Numbered from the stretch's first letter, positions 7,207-20,765 are shown. The stretch is 64,000 nucleotides of DNA from Aved-18 sp964606665 (GCA_964606665.1 CAZSHS010000002.1:62001-126000), one strand, 5' to 3'. Numbers and translations are program-made. Notes: a model not told the origin generated them from the sequence alone.

Positions 7207-9908
7207 GTGAATCGGCTGAAAACTAATAGCAAGAAAGTAAGAATCTGGTTGACGACCAGCATCTTGTCGTGCTTGCTAGTTGGTTTTTCAAGCGTCTGTG
7301 TTTTAGCTCAAGATTCTGACAGTCAAGAAAAGGATCGCAAGAAGAAAAACGATCCAGGATTTTCCATCCCTAATTTTGATTTTGGTTTTGGCAGCAAGAA
7401 GAAAAAAGACACTTCCAACGATGCTACTGAAAACGAGCTTCAGCCAGCATTTCCAATGACTGAACGCAAACAAAAAAGAAATGAAAAGAATAGAAATCAA
7501 TTCGCTCCAGAATTATATTCTGGAAATGATGACAATTCTCAAAACAAAAAAAATCAATCATCTGGCAACGTACCAAATATTTTCCCGGGTGGCGATGAAA
7601 ACAATTCAAAAAGAAAGAATAAGGCTGGTCAAAATGGCGCTTTAGAAGTCTATCCTGGAGCTTATGACCAAAGCGGCAAAAAGAAAAGCAAGTCCGGTCA
7701 AAATGGTACTGCCGAACTTTATCCTGGCGTTTATGACGAAAACGGCAAAAAGAATAAATCGGGTCNNNNNNNNNNNNNNNNNNNNNNNNNNNNNNNNNNN
7801 NNNNNNNNNNNNNNNNNNNNNNNNNNNNNNNNNNNNNNNNNNNNNNNNNNNNNNNNNNNNNNNNNGGTCAAAATGGCACCGCCCAACTTTATCCTGGCGT
7901 TTATGACGAAAACGGCAAGAAGAAAAATAATAACGCACCAATAAATCAGGACATCTACTCAAGTACGTTTGAAGATGACAAAAAGAAAAAGGACAACACA
8001 AGCAAAGTCAATCTCAGCCCATATGTTTTTGAAGATGATGGCAAGAAAAAGAAAAACAACAACAATAATCTGCAAATCACACCTTATACATATGATGGCG
8101 AGCAAAACAAGAAGAAAGATAGAACCGCATCAACAGGCAAAATGGAAATCTATCCTGGAACAGGTGGTGATGGCACTGGAAACACTGGCAATGGAAATGA
8201 CGGATGGACCGGCAACACACCATTTGGCAGTCAAGGAATTTTGAGTGGAACCGGTCTCAATGGAATTGGTGGATTTTTCAATCCATCTAGAATTGGTGCA
8301 GGCGATCGCTGGGGTAACACTGGTCGCGGCACATCAAATCCTATAAATCGTAGTTTGAACCGCATTCCACCTAGAACATTTCGTCCTGTAATCACCCTGC
8401 CTGGTGCTCCAGGAACAGGCGATTTTACCGAATTAGAAAAACCGATTATAGAGGACCCTTATAAAACGAGCGCTTCTCCTACAGCTAGTGGAAACCCCGG
8501 ACAAGTAAGCAACTTCAGCAAACAAAACGAACAATCCGAGCGCGATGTTCACCCAGGTCAGGCTATGTGGACTGGCGCTAACAAAGCCAAAATGCCAGCT
8601 TACGGTGAGCGAAGCGGTACGCAAGCTTCTGTGTATCACATGCAAAGTGACACCAGTATGCAACCAGACAGACAACCAGGTATGCGAGGAGGTGGTGGTG
8701 AAAACACAGCATCTGAGCGAGGTGGTGACTTTGGAAGTATGATGGGCTTTGCGATGGCAGGCGGCAACATGACAGCCCAGCAGATGTCCTTGGTTGGTTC
8801 CGGAGTAGCAGGAATGGAAGCGGCAATGGACAACAGACCGCACCAAAATATGCAGTCTGGACAAAACCAGGGCGTGGGTCAAACTTCGCAAGTAGCTGAT
8901 GCTGCAGCAGAAATGGGACACGATCAAGCAGCACAAATGCTCACACACGTTGGCAGTTATATTCCAAATTTCACAAGTGCTGCAGGAAACAAATGGAACC
9001 AGGTTAGAGACAACATTTTTGTACCTATGGGAATTTTGCTTTTACTGCCTGGAGCATTAGCAACACAAGTTAGAGCGATTATGGCTCAAAGCAATCCTGT
9101 GTTGGGTCAAGCTAGTCCCTTTGAAGGTATTTTCCGCGGTTTGGTTGCGCTATTTTTCATTCCAGCTAGTTATCTCACGATGAATTATGGTATCGACATT
9201 TGCAACTCTTTTACCTATACCATTGCAGAGGGTTACCAAAGAATATTCGGAACCGATCTATATAACGATGCAATGTGTCACGAAATTCGATGCATGCCGT
9301 TTCGACTTCCTGAAGAAAACAGAAATACCATCGATAAAGAAAATCATTCCATGGGACAAATTCTCGTTGCCAGAGAAAAATCACCTTTTGCTCAGCTAGA
9401 AGCGAATCTCATTGCAGTAAAAATTTGGGATCCTTGCGACAGGTTGTACATAGTACCCGAAGATAGAGCTGCAGAAGTAGTACCAGTACCGGTGGCAGGA
9501 ACTCGAATGGTTTGCAATCTAGCAAACGCATCACTTGTCACGTCGTGGAATATTTTATGCGCGTTTCAGTGCTTCTATCTCTACTTTTTATGGTGCATGG
9601 GTCCTGTAGTGGCAGGACTTTGGACCTGGCCGCAAAAACAATTTAGAGACTCTTTCCCAAACTGGGTTGAAGGGGTACTTGCGCTTTGTTTCTGGTCAGT
9701 TTTTTGGAACGCCACAATAATGGTTATTGCTTTAGTGCGAAGAGATTACGAAACAGGCACCATAATTATGATTGCCTTAAATACTATTGGAAATATTTCA
9801 GTCAAGTTTGCTTTTGATTTCGCCGGACTAATTAAGTCTTCTGGTGATGAATCAATGCAGTTTGGAGACAAACTAGCAGAAAAGGCTGGAAATGCCGGTG
9901 CCAAATGA
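7207..9908 (+). CDS. Type B paralog 1: repeat-armed polytopic membrane protein (interrupted by scaffold gap)
   Basis: A GTG start directly follows the previous stop and opens a signal peptide (WLTTSILSCLLVGFSSVCVLA). A Lys/Asn/Asp-rich arm of ~22-residue repeats comes next, then the 100-N gap. After the gap the repeats resume (7866-) in the frame that continues without a stop to 9908, so this is one gene. The apparent stop at 7944 is a frame artefact of the arbitrary gap length. The C-terminal half has SGTQAS, VGSYIPNFTS, GNKWNQVRD, FVPMGILLLLPGAL, NYGIDICNS and MGPVVAGLWTWP, all shared with the next gene. The core LLLLPGA..TQ and SPF.GI.R motifs are shared with the type A proteins. The true length is unknown. 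Confidence 0.6.
7627..7934 (+). repeat. ~69-bp tandem coding repeats around the scaffold gap
   Basis: Units begin at 7627 (69 bp), 7696 (66 bp), 7762 (cut by the gap) and 7866 (69 bp, just after the gap). The encoded consensus is GQNGTAELYPGVYDENGKKK. Weaker copies extend on both sides (FAPELYSGNDD before; YVFEDDGKKKK, YTYDGEQNKKK and IYPGTGGDG after). The near-identical units explain why assembly broke here. Confidence 0.9.
7766..7865. other. Scaffold gap of 100 N
   Basis: Exactly 100 N, a common placeholder for an unsized gap. Flanking codons (…AAA TCG GGT C / GGT CAA AAT GGC…) show that the true missing length must be 2 modulo 3 if the gene is intact, whereas 100 is 1 modulo 3. Confidence 0.97.
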
Positions 9909-9946
9909 TGAGAGAGATAAAACAGATTATGACCGAGGCTAAAAAA

Positions 9947-14140
<4,194 letters not shown>

Positions 14141-14174
14141 TCGTCTAGTGTAACTTCGCTCATATGAGCACAGC

Positions 14175-14226
14175 AAAAGGACCTCAAATCAGGTGAATAT
14201 CTCACCATGAATGCGAGGTCCTTTTT
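14175..14226 (+). terminator. Intrinsic terminator of the four-paralog operon
   Basis: AAAAGGACCTC (14175-14185) pairs with GAGGTCCTTTT (14215-14225). A nested GGTGA/TCACC hairpin (14192-14206) lies in the loop, and the T-run TTTTTCTTTT follows. It lies 34 bases after the stop of the last paralog. The A-tract on the other side would also allow it to stop transcription coming from the minus-strand gene at 14368. Confidence 0.85.
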
Positions 14227-14367
14227 CTTTTGTGTTCCTGCAAAAAAGTAAGATGACCACCTTTTCTAAGATGGTCGTTAGATTAGGGGTGCAACTTGCC
14301 TTTTTGCAGAATCGATCGTTAAAAGATGCTCTCGTTTCGCTGCAAGATTTTAGTACAAAAAAAAATG

Positions 14368-15480
14368 CTATTTAGCGCCTGTCAATTTAGCTAACTTAGC
14401 TTGTGCTTTCTTTACTTCTTCTGGTTGATTTGCCATCTGCAAAATACGAACATAGTTAGTCAACACCTGAGTCAAAACAGGTTTGTTATTACTCTTCTCA
14501 AGCAAGTCTATGCTCTTTTTAAAATAATCCATTGATTCTGGAAATTTAAATGCCATTGCATAAATGGCACCATAATTTCCATAGATAGAACCAAGATTAG
14601 AATTTACCAGTTGATTATTGGGATCGAGTACATGCGCTTCTTCAAGTTTAGTTTTGGCTAGTTCTGCATTCTTTTCTTGCAATGCTTTTGCTGCTTCGTT
14701 ATTTAACTGCAAAGCTCTAACTTGAGGACTAGCATTTTTTGCATCTATATCCATCAACTTTGAATTAGGTTGTAATATTGGCTTAGCAGCTAGTTCTTGT
14801 GCACTCATAGAATACAAAGAATTTATGGTGGCAATATCATTTTGAGAAAGACTAACATTTTTATCGTCGGGATAAACGATACTAAACATGATATCAGTCT
14901 TGTTAGGACTGTGACCTGTGATACCAATGGCATGACCAATTTCGTGCAGTGCCACGCGTGTTAAATAATGTGATTCTATCTCACTCTTACCAGGTGGTGG
15001 CGTAGTGAGCAAAAGCATTTGAGCAGTAAAAATACCATCAGCACTTGGCACCACTTGAGTGTTGCCACCTTCGTTTGGATTCATCAAAACTTTTTTGTCG
15101 TTAGTCCATTTGCAAACAATTTGAGCATCGTCTGCTTTTTGCAAAAACTCAAAAGTCAGCTTATCCTTGCACGACGTCTGCCAAGCTTCAAAAGCCTGTT
15201 TGATTATCAAAGCAAATTCTGGCTTGAATCCCGGAACATCAGAGCTTGATTCTATATAGACTTTGACCGGAATTTTATTCCAACGAGTAAGTCCACTTTT
15301 AGAAATAGAGTCTAAATAACCCTTGCTTGCGATTTGAGCAAAAGTCAGATTCTGGCTCGACCCGCTCAAAAGCACAGTCAGAGCCAACAACTGCAAGCAA
15401 AGTTTTCTGTTTATTCGGGCTGGCAAGAAGGATAAATCCACGGCGCGCTGTAATTCGCTTTGGGATGATTGATGGTCCAT
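14368..15480 (-). CDS. Secreted metzincin-like zinc protease with C-terminal TPR-like region
   Basis: This is a 370-residue predicted Zn-dependent peptidase of the matrixin-like group. HEIGHAIGITGHSPN (H179, E180, H183, H190) is the zinc site, in the HExxHxxGxxxHS form. DIMFS at 196-200 supplies the Met-turn. The preceding part (WNKIPVKVYIE, AFEAWQ) fits the propeptide-free metzincin fold. A hydrophobic segment at ~28-50 (LLALTVLLSGSSQNLTFA) is the probable signal peptide. After ~260 come helix pairs of TPR type. The ATG at 15480 gives a long n-region and has no Shine-Dalgarno, so translation could start nearer the hydrophobic stretch. It likely acts outside the cell or in the periplasm; the substrate is unknown. 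Confidence 0.78.
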   Translation of the reverse strand: MDHQSSQSELQRAVDLSFLPARINRKLCLQLLALTVLLSGSSQNLTFAQIASKGYLDSISKSGLTRWNKIPVKVYIESSSDVPGFKPEFALIIKQAFEAWQTSCKDKLTFEFLQKADDAQIVCKWTNDKKVLMNPNEGGNTQVVPSADGIFTAQMLLLTTPPPGKSEIESHYLTRVALHEIGHAIGITGHSPNKTDIMFSIVYPDDKNVSLSQNDIATINSLYSMSAQELAAKPILQPNSKLMDIDAKNASPQVRALQLNNEAAKALQEKNAELAKTKLEEAHVLDPNNQLVNSNLGSIYGNYGAIYAMAFKFPESMDYFKKSIDLLEKSNNKPVLTQVLTNYVRILQMANQPEEVKKAQAKLAKLTGAK

Positions 15481-15618
15481 TGCGGAGCAGTTGCAATCAA
15501 AACTCCAAGCATGACCGACATAATAATAGTCCTAGGCGTAATTTTTGCCATAACGACACTCTTAGGGGAAGCTCTACTCTAATTACCTTCCACACCAAAG
15601 AGTTAGCAAAACCAATTG

Positions 15619-16230
15619 CTATTTATGCTTAGCAGGAGTAAGCAACTTAGCCCGACCTTCTTTGCTCACTATAGAGCCACTCAAGTTTGAATCGCTCGAA
15701 AAATCGTTGGTTGGGTAGGCTTTATAAGCTTTTGGCAATTCGGTCTTCTTATATTTAAGTACTGCCTGAGTCTTCTCTTCTGCTCGTGACTCTGATCTGC
15801 TTGCCACTTGTCTTGGCGCTTCAGGTGGCGGTGGCATTCTGTTATAAGGATTTATTGTCTTAACCTGGACGGGTTTGTTGTAATGGAATTTTCTGACCTG
15901 TGGCGGAATTGTGGTGGTCTGAGTTTTAGTCTTGGAACTGGACCAGGCCTGATTCGACTTAGGCATTGCGCACCAGAAATAATTTTTCAGGTTTGGCGTT
16001 CCTTTGACTAAACCCTTTTCCCAACCATTGGCTTGAGTGGTTGAGACTGTATATCTGATTCCGTCTTGCATGCGCGCTTTGACTGAATCAGGAAGATTTG
16101 GGTCGGAAAAAGTTCGCGTAGTCGTGGTCTTAGTAATTGTTCTGCCTGGTATAACAAACTCCTGAGCCATGCAAGGCGCAGTTGAAGCAATGGCAAATCC
16201 AATTAAAAGAAGAAAATTAGCGAGTTTCAT
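15619..16230 (-). CDS. Secreted basic protein of unknown function
   Basis: Not recognised. It has 203 residues with a clear signal peptide (FLLLIGFAIASTAPCMA, then QEF), followed by a Thr-rich stretch (TITKTTTTRTF) and a basic, Pro-containing mature chain (VRKFHYNKPVQVKTI, NRMPPPPEAP). There is no catalytic motif, repeat domain or membrane helix beyond the signal. It lies behind the metzincin gene on the same strand, with 138 bases between, and is divergent from the response regulator. A periplasmic or surface location is likely. It is probably real because of the signal peptide and codon use. Confidence 0.6.
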   Translation of the reverse strand: MKLANFLLLIGFAIASTAPCMAQEFVIPGRTITKTTTTRTFSDPNLPDSVKARMQDGIRYTVSTTQANGWEKGLVKGTPNLKNYFWCAMPKSNQAWSSSKTKTQTTTIPPQVRKFHYNKPVQVKTINPYNRMPPPPEAPRQVASRSESRAEEKTQAVLKYKKTELPKAYKAYPTNDFSSDSNLSGSIVSKEGRAKLLTPAKHK

Positions 16231-16404
16231 AGTTCGGTTTAGTTTAGTAAGAGAATTTATCGGCAGGTTATCAATATCTGCTCAAATTCAGTTAGTGTCC
16301 TATTTTTCATACGTTACGAAGAATATGTGGCGGTTTGGTACCCAAAATCAGTGGTATTATTAATTCTGAGTAACTTTAGTATAACAATAAACAAAAGTGT
16401 TGTC

Positions 16405-17076
16405 ATGGCCAAAATTCTACTCATAGAAGATGACGAGAACCAAGGAGAAATGGTCCTTGAGTGGCTTGAAACAGAACATTATTTGATCGAATGGGTTAAA
16501 GATGGGCTGGAGGCGGCAGATATGCTCAAGTCCTACCATTACGACATTATTTTGATGGATTTAAATCTCCCAAAAATGGATGGTTCAGAGGTTTGTAAGC
16601 TTTATCGCAAACAAGGAGGACAATCACCCATCTTGGTTTTGACGGCACGCGGAACTATAAGCGATAAAGAAAAAGCTTTCGAAGCTGGTGCTGATGACTA
16701 TTTGACCAAACCATTTCATTTAAAAGAATTGAGCATTAGAGTGCGAGCGCTACTCAGGCGCCCAACTTTCGTCAATAGTGACGTGCTCCAGGCAGGAAAT
16801 TTAGTCTTAAATCTAGGGCTGCACAAAGTTTATGTGGACAACGTTGAAGTACATGTGCCTCGCATGGAATTCGCCCTGCTTGAGTTTCTGCTTCGATATA
16901 AAGGTCAAATTTTCAGCTCTGAGGCTCTACTCGACCGAGTTTGGACTTCAAGCTCGGACAAATCGTCTGAAACCATCCGAACCAGTATTAAAAAGTTGCG
17001 CAGTAAAATCGACACCAAGGGCGCACCCTCTCTTATTAAGAATGTTCACGGCATTGGATATCGGCTCGAAGACTGA
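16405..17076 (+). CDS. OmpR/PhoB-family response regulator (orphan)
   Basis: This is a 223-residue two-component transcription factor. The receiver domain starts MAKILLIEDDE, with acidic pocket D9/D10, phospho-acceptor D52 in LMDLNLPKMDG, the LTARG switch Thr and the LTKPF Lys. The C-terminal winged helix (LLEFLLRY, SSEALLDRVW, IRTSIKKLRSKI, IKNVHGIGYRLE) is of OmpR type. The ATG at 16405 gives the family's normal length; an upstream GTG-like start at 16327 adds a non-homologous leader. No histidine kinase gene is adjacent, so the partner must be elsewhere. It stands alone, between a divergent secreted-protein gene and mqnD. Confidence 0.93.
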   Translation: MAKILLIEDDENQGEMVLEWLETEHYLIEWVKDGLEAADMLKSYHYDIILMDLNLPKMDGSEVCKLYRKQGGQSPILVLTARGTISDKEKAFEAGADDYLTKPFHLKELSIRVRALLRRPTFVNSDVLQAGNLVLNLGLHKVYVDNVEVHVPRMEFALLEFLLRYKGQIFSSEALLDRVWTSSSDKSSETIRTSIKKLRSKIDTKGAPSLIKNVHGIGYRLED

Positions 17077-17156
17077 CACAGCGTGCCATACGCCACTTGA
17101 AGCCGTGTAAATTAGCTTTTCCACATGACATTTTGTGCCAAATTTTAGGAGAATAT

Positions 17157-17183
17157 ATGGTGCAGAAGCGCCTTGTTAGTTAG
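17157..17183 (+). CDS. Eight-codon minicistron ahead of mqnD
   Basis: ATG at 17157 has a strong AGGAG (17147-17151, 5-base spacing) but stops after eight codons (M-V-Q-K-R-L-V-S). The mqnD ATG lies 20 bases later in another frame and lacks a good Shine-Dalgarno of its own. A leader peptide or translational-coupling device is possible. It could also be chance. Confidence 0.35.
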   Translation: MVQKRLVS

Positions 17184-17202
17184 TTGGTACGGAATCAAAA
17201 CA

Positions 17203-18069
17203 ATGACGAATGAAATTACAGTAGCCCACAGCCCAGATGCAGATGATGCATTCATGTTTTATGCTCTGGCCAACAATTTATTAGATACACAAGGATTGAC
17301 AGTTCATCAGGAACTGAAAGATATCCAGAGCCTCAACAAAGATGCCATGAATGGCAAATACGAAGTCTCGGCTATCTCCTTCGCCGCATATCCTTATATT
17401 CAAGACAAATATAAATTGATGCCGGTCGGTGCAAGCATGGGCAACAACTACGGCCCTGTGGTCATTTCCAAAAACAAAATGACTGCCGAAGATTTGAAAA
17501 CTTGCAGTCTCGCCATCCCCGGTGAGCTGACCACTGCATATTTAGCTTTGAGACTTTTCGAAGACGATTTGAATTACGCCAAAATTCAAGCTGTTCCTTT
17601 TGATCAAATCGTAGACCTTGTGCGCGATGGCAAATTTGATGCCGGCGTAATCATTCACGAAAGCCAACTTACATATGAGCAAGAAGGCGTACATAAAGTA
17701 GTGGATCTTGGCGAATGGTGGACAACACTTACCGGACTTCCGCTTCCACTTGGTGGAAACGTTGTCAGAAAAGACCTGGACGAAAAAACAATCGCCCTTG
17801 CCACCAAACTAATGAAAGAAACTATCGAGTATTCTCTTTCGCACCGCGAAGAAGCGCTTAAATACGCTCTTCAATTTGCCAGAAACCTGGAAGGCAAAAC
17901 CGAACTGGCAGACAAGTTCGTTGGCATGTATGTAAATGAACTAACAATCGATTACGGCGATTCTGGCAGAAAGGCTCTCACCAAGCTGTTTGAAATGGCC
18001 AACGAAAAAGGACTTTACGCAAAACCAGTGCGTCCTGAATTCGTGATACCAGATACAGTGACCGTCTAA
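17203..18069 (+). CDS. mqnD: 1,4-dihydroxy-6-naphthoate synthase-like protein (menaquinone, futalosine route)
   Basis: MqnD converts cyclic de-hypoxanthine futalosine to 1,4-dihydroxy-6-naphthoate in the alternative menaquinone pathway. The 288-residue chain has the periplasmic-binding-protein-like fold of the family: N-terminal ITVAHSPDADDAFMFYALAN, then EVSAISFAAYPYI, GPVVISK, IPGELTTAYLALRL and DAGVIIHESQLTY. All are standard blocks of the MqnA/MqnD superfamily, and the N-terminal block points to MqnD rather than MqnA. The ATG at 17203 is chosen over a TTG at 17173. Its Shine-Dalgarno is poor and a minicistron lies just upstream. No other mqn gene is in the window. Confidence 0.82.
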   Translation: MTNEITVAHSPDADDAFMFYALANNLLDTQGLTVHQELKDIQSLNKDAMNGKYEVSAISFAAYPYIQDKYKLMPVGASMGNNYGPVVISKNKMTAEDLKTCSLAIPGELTTAYLALRLFEDDLNYAKIQAVPFDQIVDLVRDGKFDAGVIIHESQLTYEQEGVHKVVDLGEWWTTLTGLPLPLGGNVVRKDLDEKTIALATKLMKETIEYSLSHREEALKYALQFARNLEGKTELADKFVGMYVNELTIDYGDSGRKALTKLFEMANEKGLYAKPVRPEFVIPDTVTV

Positions 18070-18108
18070 ACCAGACAGCATCACTTAACTAAGCCCGAAT
18101 ATAAACAA

Positions 18109-18690
18109 TTAGCGAGGCGGTGGCATTGTTTTCACCGCTTCGCTTAGTTTTGGAAAAGTCTCGCTTGTAATGTTGTACACTTCACGAGGCTCAATACCTG
18201 CAAAGGTTAATGTATTCTGCCTTGAGTCACCATCGCTGTCTTTGTAAAAACCAGGCGCCCGCCATACTAAATTTGTAAGACCAAGAAAACTCGCACTCAT
18301 AAGCGGTGTCACAGTTTTTTTGTCATACTGCTCAACTTTTCGATTATTTTTTCCGCCAGAAATTACTATATATCGCTTGTCTGTCACCACATAGAATGTT
18401 CGCTTAAAAAAAAGCCAGACTCGAACCGGAGCTGAAAGTACCATAAAACAAAAAATCATTCCAAAGGCAGTAAACACAAGCCCTATGCCTTGAAATGCAA
18501 GAGAAAAATTGGCACCACGGCCAAAGCCCATAAAGTCTTTTAGAAAAAAAATGATAAATAGCAAGGCTACCACCAAAACTACTGCTGTTGCTTTTAATGC
18601 CAACTTATTGCTTGGTTGACCAATCCAGGTAATTGACTCGCCTTGCAACAACTCGTCTTTGACATATTGTGGTGCTTCATGGGGTTGCAT
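18109..18690 (-). CDS. Small membrane protein with bacterial PH-like domain (copy 2)
   Basis: A 193-residue protein. A short N-terminus (EAPQYVKDELLQGESITWIGQPS) precedes two membrane helices (ATAVVLVVALLFIIFFL and FSLAFQGIGLVFTAFGMIF), then a beta-rich part with FYVVTDKRYIVISGG, typical of bacterial PH-like (bPH2/YdbT-type) domains. Function is not known; such proteins are often membrane-associated sensors or scaffolds. It starts one base after the stop of the similar gene at 18692, with AAGG at proper distance, so the pair is an operon and probably an old duplication: the same order of helices, then a Y-x-x-(T/D)-x-x-x-Y-I-I strand. Confidence 0.62.
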   Translation of the reverse strand: MQPHEAPQYVKDELLQGESITWIGQPSNKLALKATAVVLVVALLFIIFFLKDFMGFGRGANFSLAFQGIGLVFTAFGMIFCFMVLSAPVRVWLFFKRTFYVVTDKRYIVISGGKNNRKVEQYDKKTVTPLMSASFLGLTNLVWRAPGFYKDSDGDSRQNTLTFAGIEPREVYNITSETFPKLSEAVKTMPPPR

Positions 18691-18691
18691 T

Positions 18692-19249
18692 TTAACTGCC
18701 TTTTTTTGCGGTGTCTCTGAGTAAGTGTTCCAGTTGGCGCGGATTGCCTATATTTTTGAAAACGACCTCACCCGTCTGTTTTGCCTTGCGATAACTTGGT
18801 CTTGCCGAATTTCCTTGCAGTGTCCATTGCAGTGTTCCTCTGCCACCAGATTCGGTTCTAACTGCATTAATCAAATCTTCGCGTGCGTATCTTTCAACTG
18901 TTTTATTTTTGCCAAGTTGAATAATATAGAGATTAAGATCAGTAGCCAGATAATGAGTCTTCTTTGTATAAAAGTAAGTATAGAAAGGAACAGATAAAAG
19001 CAAAAGACCAAGAAGAGTAAAAGGCACACCTATAACTGCCAAAAATCCTAGATTTTGTCCTTGCTTAGTGGTCGTAAATGAACACATCAAAAAGAAAACA
19101 CTAATTGCAGTCCAAATAATGGCAAAAATAAAGACTGGCAGAGTGCCGAGTGCGTCATGCATGGCGTTGGGCTGTCCTGCCCAGAGAACCTTCTCATTAG
19201 CTTCGAGCTCAGACCTTATTTCAGGTGCTAAAAATTGAATTTCCTGCAT
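18692..19249 (-). CDS. Small membrane protein with bacterial PH-like domain (copy 1)
   Basis: A 185-residue protein from the ATG at 19249 (AAAGG just upstream). A TTG at 19300 would add 17 residues without support. The layout matches the downstream gene: SELEANEKVLWAGQPN, then helices (LGTLPVFIFAIIWTAISVFFLM and a second beginning LGFLAVIGVPFTLLGLLLL), then HYLATDLNLYIIQLGKNKTVERYA. The GQP motif after an acidic helix is shared by both and is common at the start of PH-like membrane proteins. The specific role is unknown. Confidence 0.62.
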   Translation of the reverse strand: MQEIQFLAPEIRSELEANEKVLWAGQPNAMHDALGTLPVFIFAIIWTAISVFFLMCSFTTTKQGQNLGFLAVIGVPFTLLGLLLLSVPFYTYFYTKKTHYLATDLNLYIIQLGKNKTVERYAREDLINAVRTESGGRGTLQWTLQGNSARPSYRKAKQTGEVVFKNIGNPRQLEHLLRDTAKKGS

Positions 19250-19364
19250 AGCCTTTGTCCAATTGTGGTTATATTGTGCCCAATAAATGAAAAGTGCCAA
19301 AAACTGCGATTAGCTCACTGAATTTTCGGTCATACTCATACTAGGGCTAGTTTTTAAAATATCT

Positions 19365-20699
19365 ATGGAACCAAGTCAAAGCCAGGACGCAATCAACTTC
19401 AAAGCCTATATCGAAGCCGGAAAACGAGCTTTCGACCTAGGGCGTTATGAAGACGCAGAAAGGCTTTACCAGAAAGCGTTAATTGAAGCCAGACGCGAGA
19501 AAGCAAATGGCTTTATGTCGCCTGATGAGACTTCAGATAACACTCTAGACGCCATTACTCAGGAAGACTCAGGCAAGTCTCGAATTGCACTTGTAGACGA
19601 CCCCAATTTCGCCGAAATCTATCGCGGATTTGGCGAGATTTATTCGATGCAAGGCTCGTGGCTAAAAGCAGAAGACGCGCTCAAAGCTGCCCTTGCCGTT
19701 CAGGAGAAGTGGCAGCAAGATTCAAACGAACTGGCTGAGACATTAAACAAACTGGGTCAAGTCTACCGTGTCGAAGGCAAATTTCAAGAAGTGGAAAGTT
19801 GTTTTCGCCGGGCTTTATCCATATATGAATCGCACGAAGATAGCGACAAAATGAAACTGGCAGACACACTTGAGTCTCTTGCCGACTTGTATCGATTGCA
19901 CGGAAAATATGACCAGGCAGAGCCTCTATTCAGCAAAGCAATTGCAGTGCGCGAGGCAACTTTGGGCCCTGACCATCCTACTATTGGAGCCATGCTTCAA
20001 AACCTAGCGCTCTTGTATCATGCCGAGGGTAGATACGACAAAGCCGAGCCAATTTATGCGCGCGCGCTCAAATTAAACGAAGACAAATGGGGCTCGTCGC
20101 ATCCAAGTGTCGCTGTGATATTAAATTATTTAGCTGAGCTATATCGCTTGCAAGGCAATTTTCCTAAAGCCGAAGAAACGCACTGGAAGGCACTTAAAAT
20201 TCGCCAGACCGCCCTTGGACTCGACCATCCAAGCACGGCGCAAACTTTGAGCAATCTAGCCAACCTCTTTCATATTCAGTGCAAGTACGACCAGGCGGAA
20301 CCTCTATACAAGACTTTGCTTGAAATCAGAACGCGCGATTGGGGCGCCAAGCACATGCACGTAGCCGAAGTCTTAAATTCGCTTGCAGAAGTATATCAAG
20401 ACCAAGGCAGATACGCCGAAGCCGAGCAACATTTCTGGCGTGCTCTTTCTATTATTCAAGAAAACGTAGGACCAGAGCACGCAAGCGTAGCTAAAGCAAT
20501 CGAAAATCTGGCTCATTTATATGAAGACCAGGAGAATTTCGAGGAGGCAGACAGATTATATAGATGGAGTCTTGGTCTTTGCGAAAAAACCTTGGGGGTC
20601 GAACATCCCGAAGTAGCAGCTCTAATGGCGAAATACGCCTCGCTTCAAAAGAAAATGGTTTCAGACGATGAAGACACCGACCTGCTTTGGAATAACTAG
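19365..20699 (+). CDS. Cytoplasmic TPR protein, kinesin-light-chain-like repeats
   Basis: This 444-residue protein has no signal peptide. From about residue 70 it is an array of 42-residue tetratricopeptide units of the TPR_12/kinesin light chain kind: repeating A..Y..+AL.I....G..HP..A..L.NLA.LY...G+Y.+AE (for example LGLDHPSTAQTLSNLANLF and VGPEHASVAKAIENLAHLY). About eight units can be counted. Such arrays bind partner proteins; no enzymatic part is seen. It is followed on the same strand by two unknown genes and preceded by a divergent PH-like pair. The start ATG has little Shine-Dalgarno. Confidence 0.85.
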   Translation: MEPSQSQDAINFKAYIEAGKRAFDLGRYEDAERLYQKALIEARREKANGFMSPDETSDNTLDAITQEDSGKSRIALVDDPNFAEIYRGFGEIYSMQGSWLKAEDALKAALAVQEKWQQDSNELAETLNKLGQVYRVEGKFQEVESCFRRALSIYESHEDSDKMKLADTLESLADLYRLHGKYDQAEPLFSKAIAVREATLGPDHPTIGAMLQNLALLYHAEGRYDKAEPIYARALKLNEDKWGSSHPSVAVILNYLAELYRLQGNFPKAEETHWKALKIRQTALGLDHPSTAQTLSNLANLFHIQCKYDQAEPLYKTLLEIRTRDWGAKHMHVAEVLNSLAEVYQDQGRYAEAEQHFWRALSIIQENVGPEHASVAKAIENLAHLYEDQENFEEADRLYRWSLGLCEKTLGVEHPEVAALMAKYASLQKKMVSDDEDTDLLWNN

Positions 20700-20765
20700 T
20701 CGCTGATTAAATTTCGGGCTTTTTGTCGATAATATACTTGTTGCAAAAGGCAAGGAGTTCGAAAC

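Noticed and set aside
7207..7944. Separate 245-codon gene ending at 7944
   Set aside because: The stop lies after the 100-N gap, in a frame that does not match the repeat units; the in-frame continuation is the 9908-ending gene.
8433..8948. 171-codon minus-strand frame
   Set aside because: It is antisense to the type B paralog, Cys/His/Leu-rich in the manner of a shadow frame, and has no ribosome site or signal.
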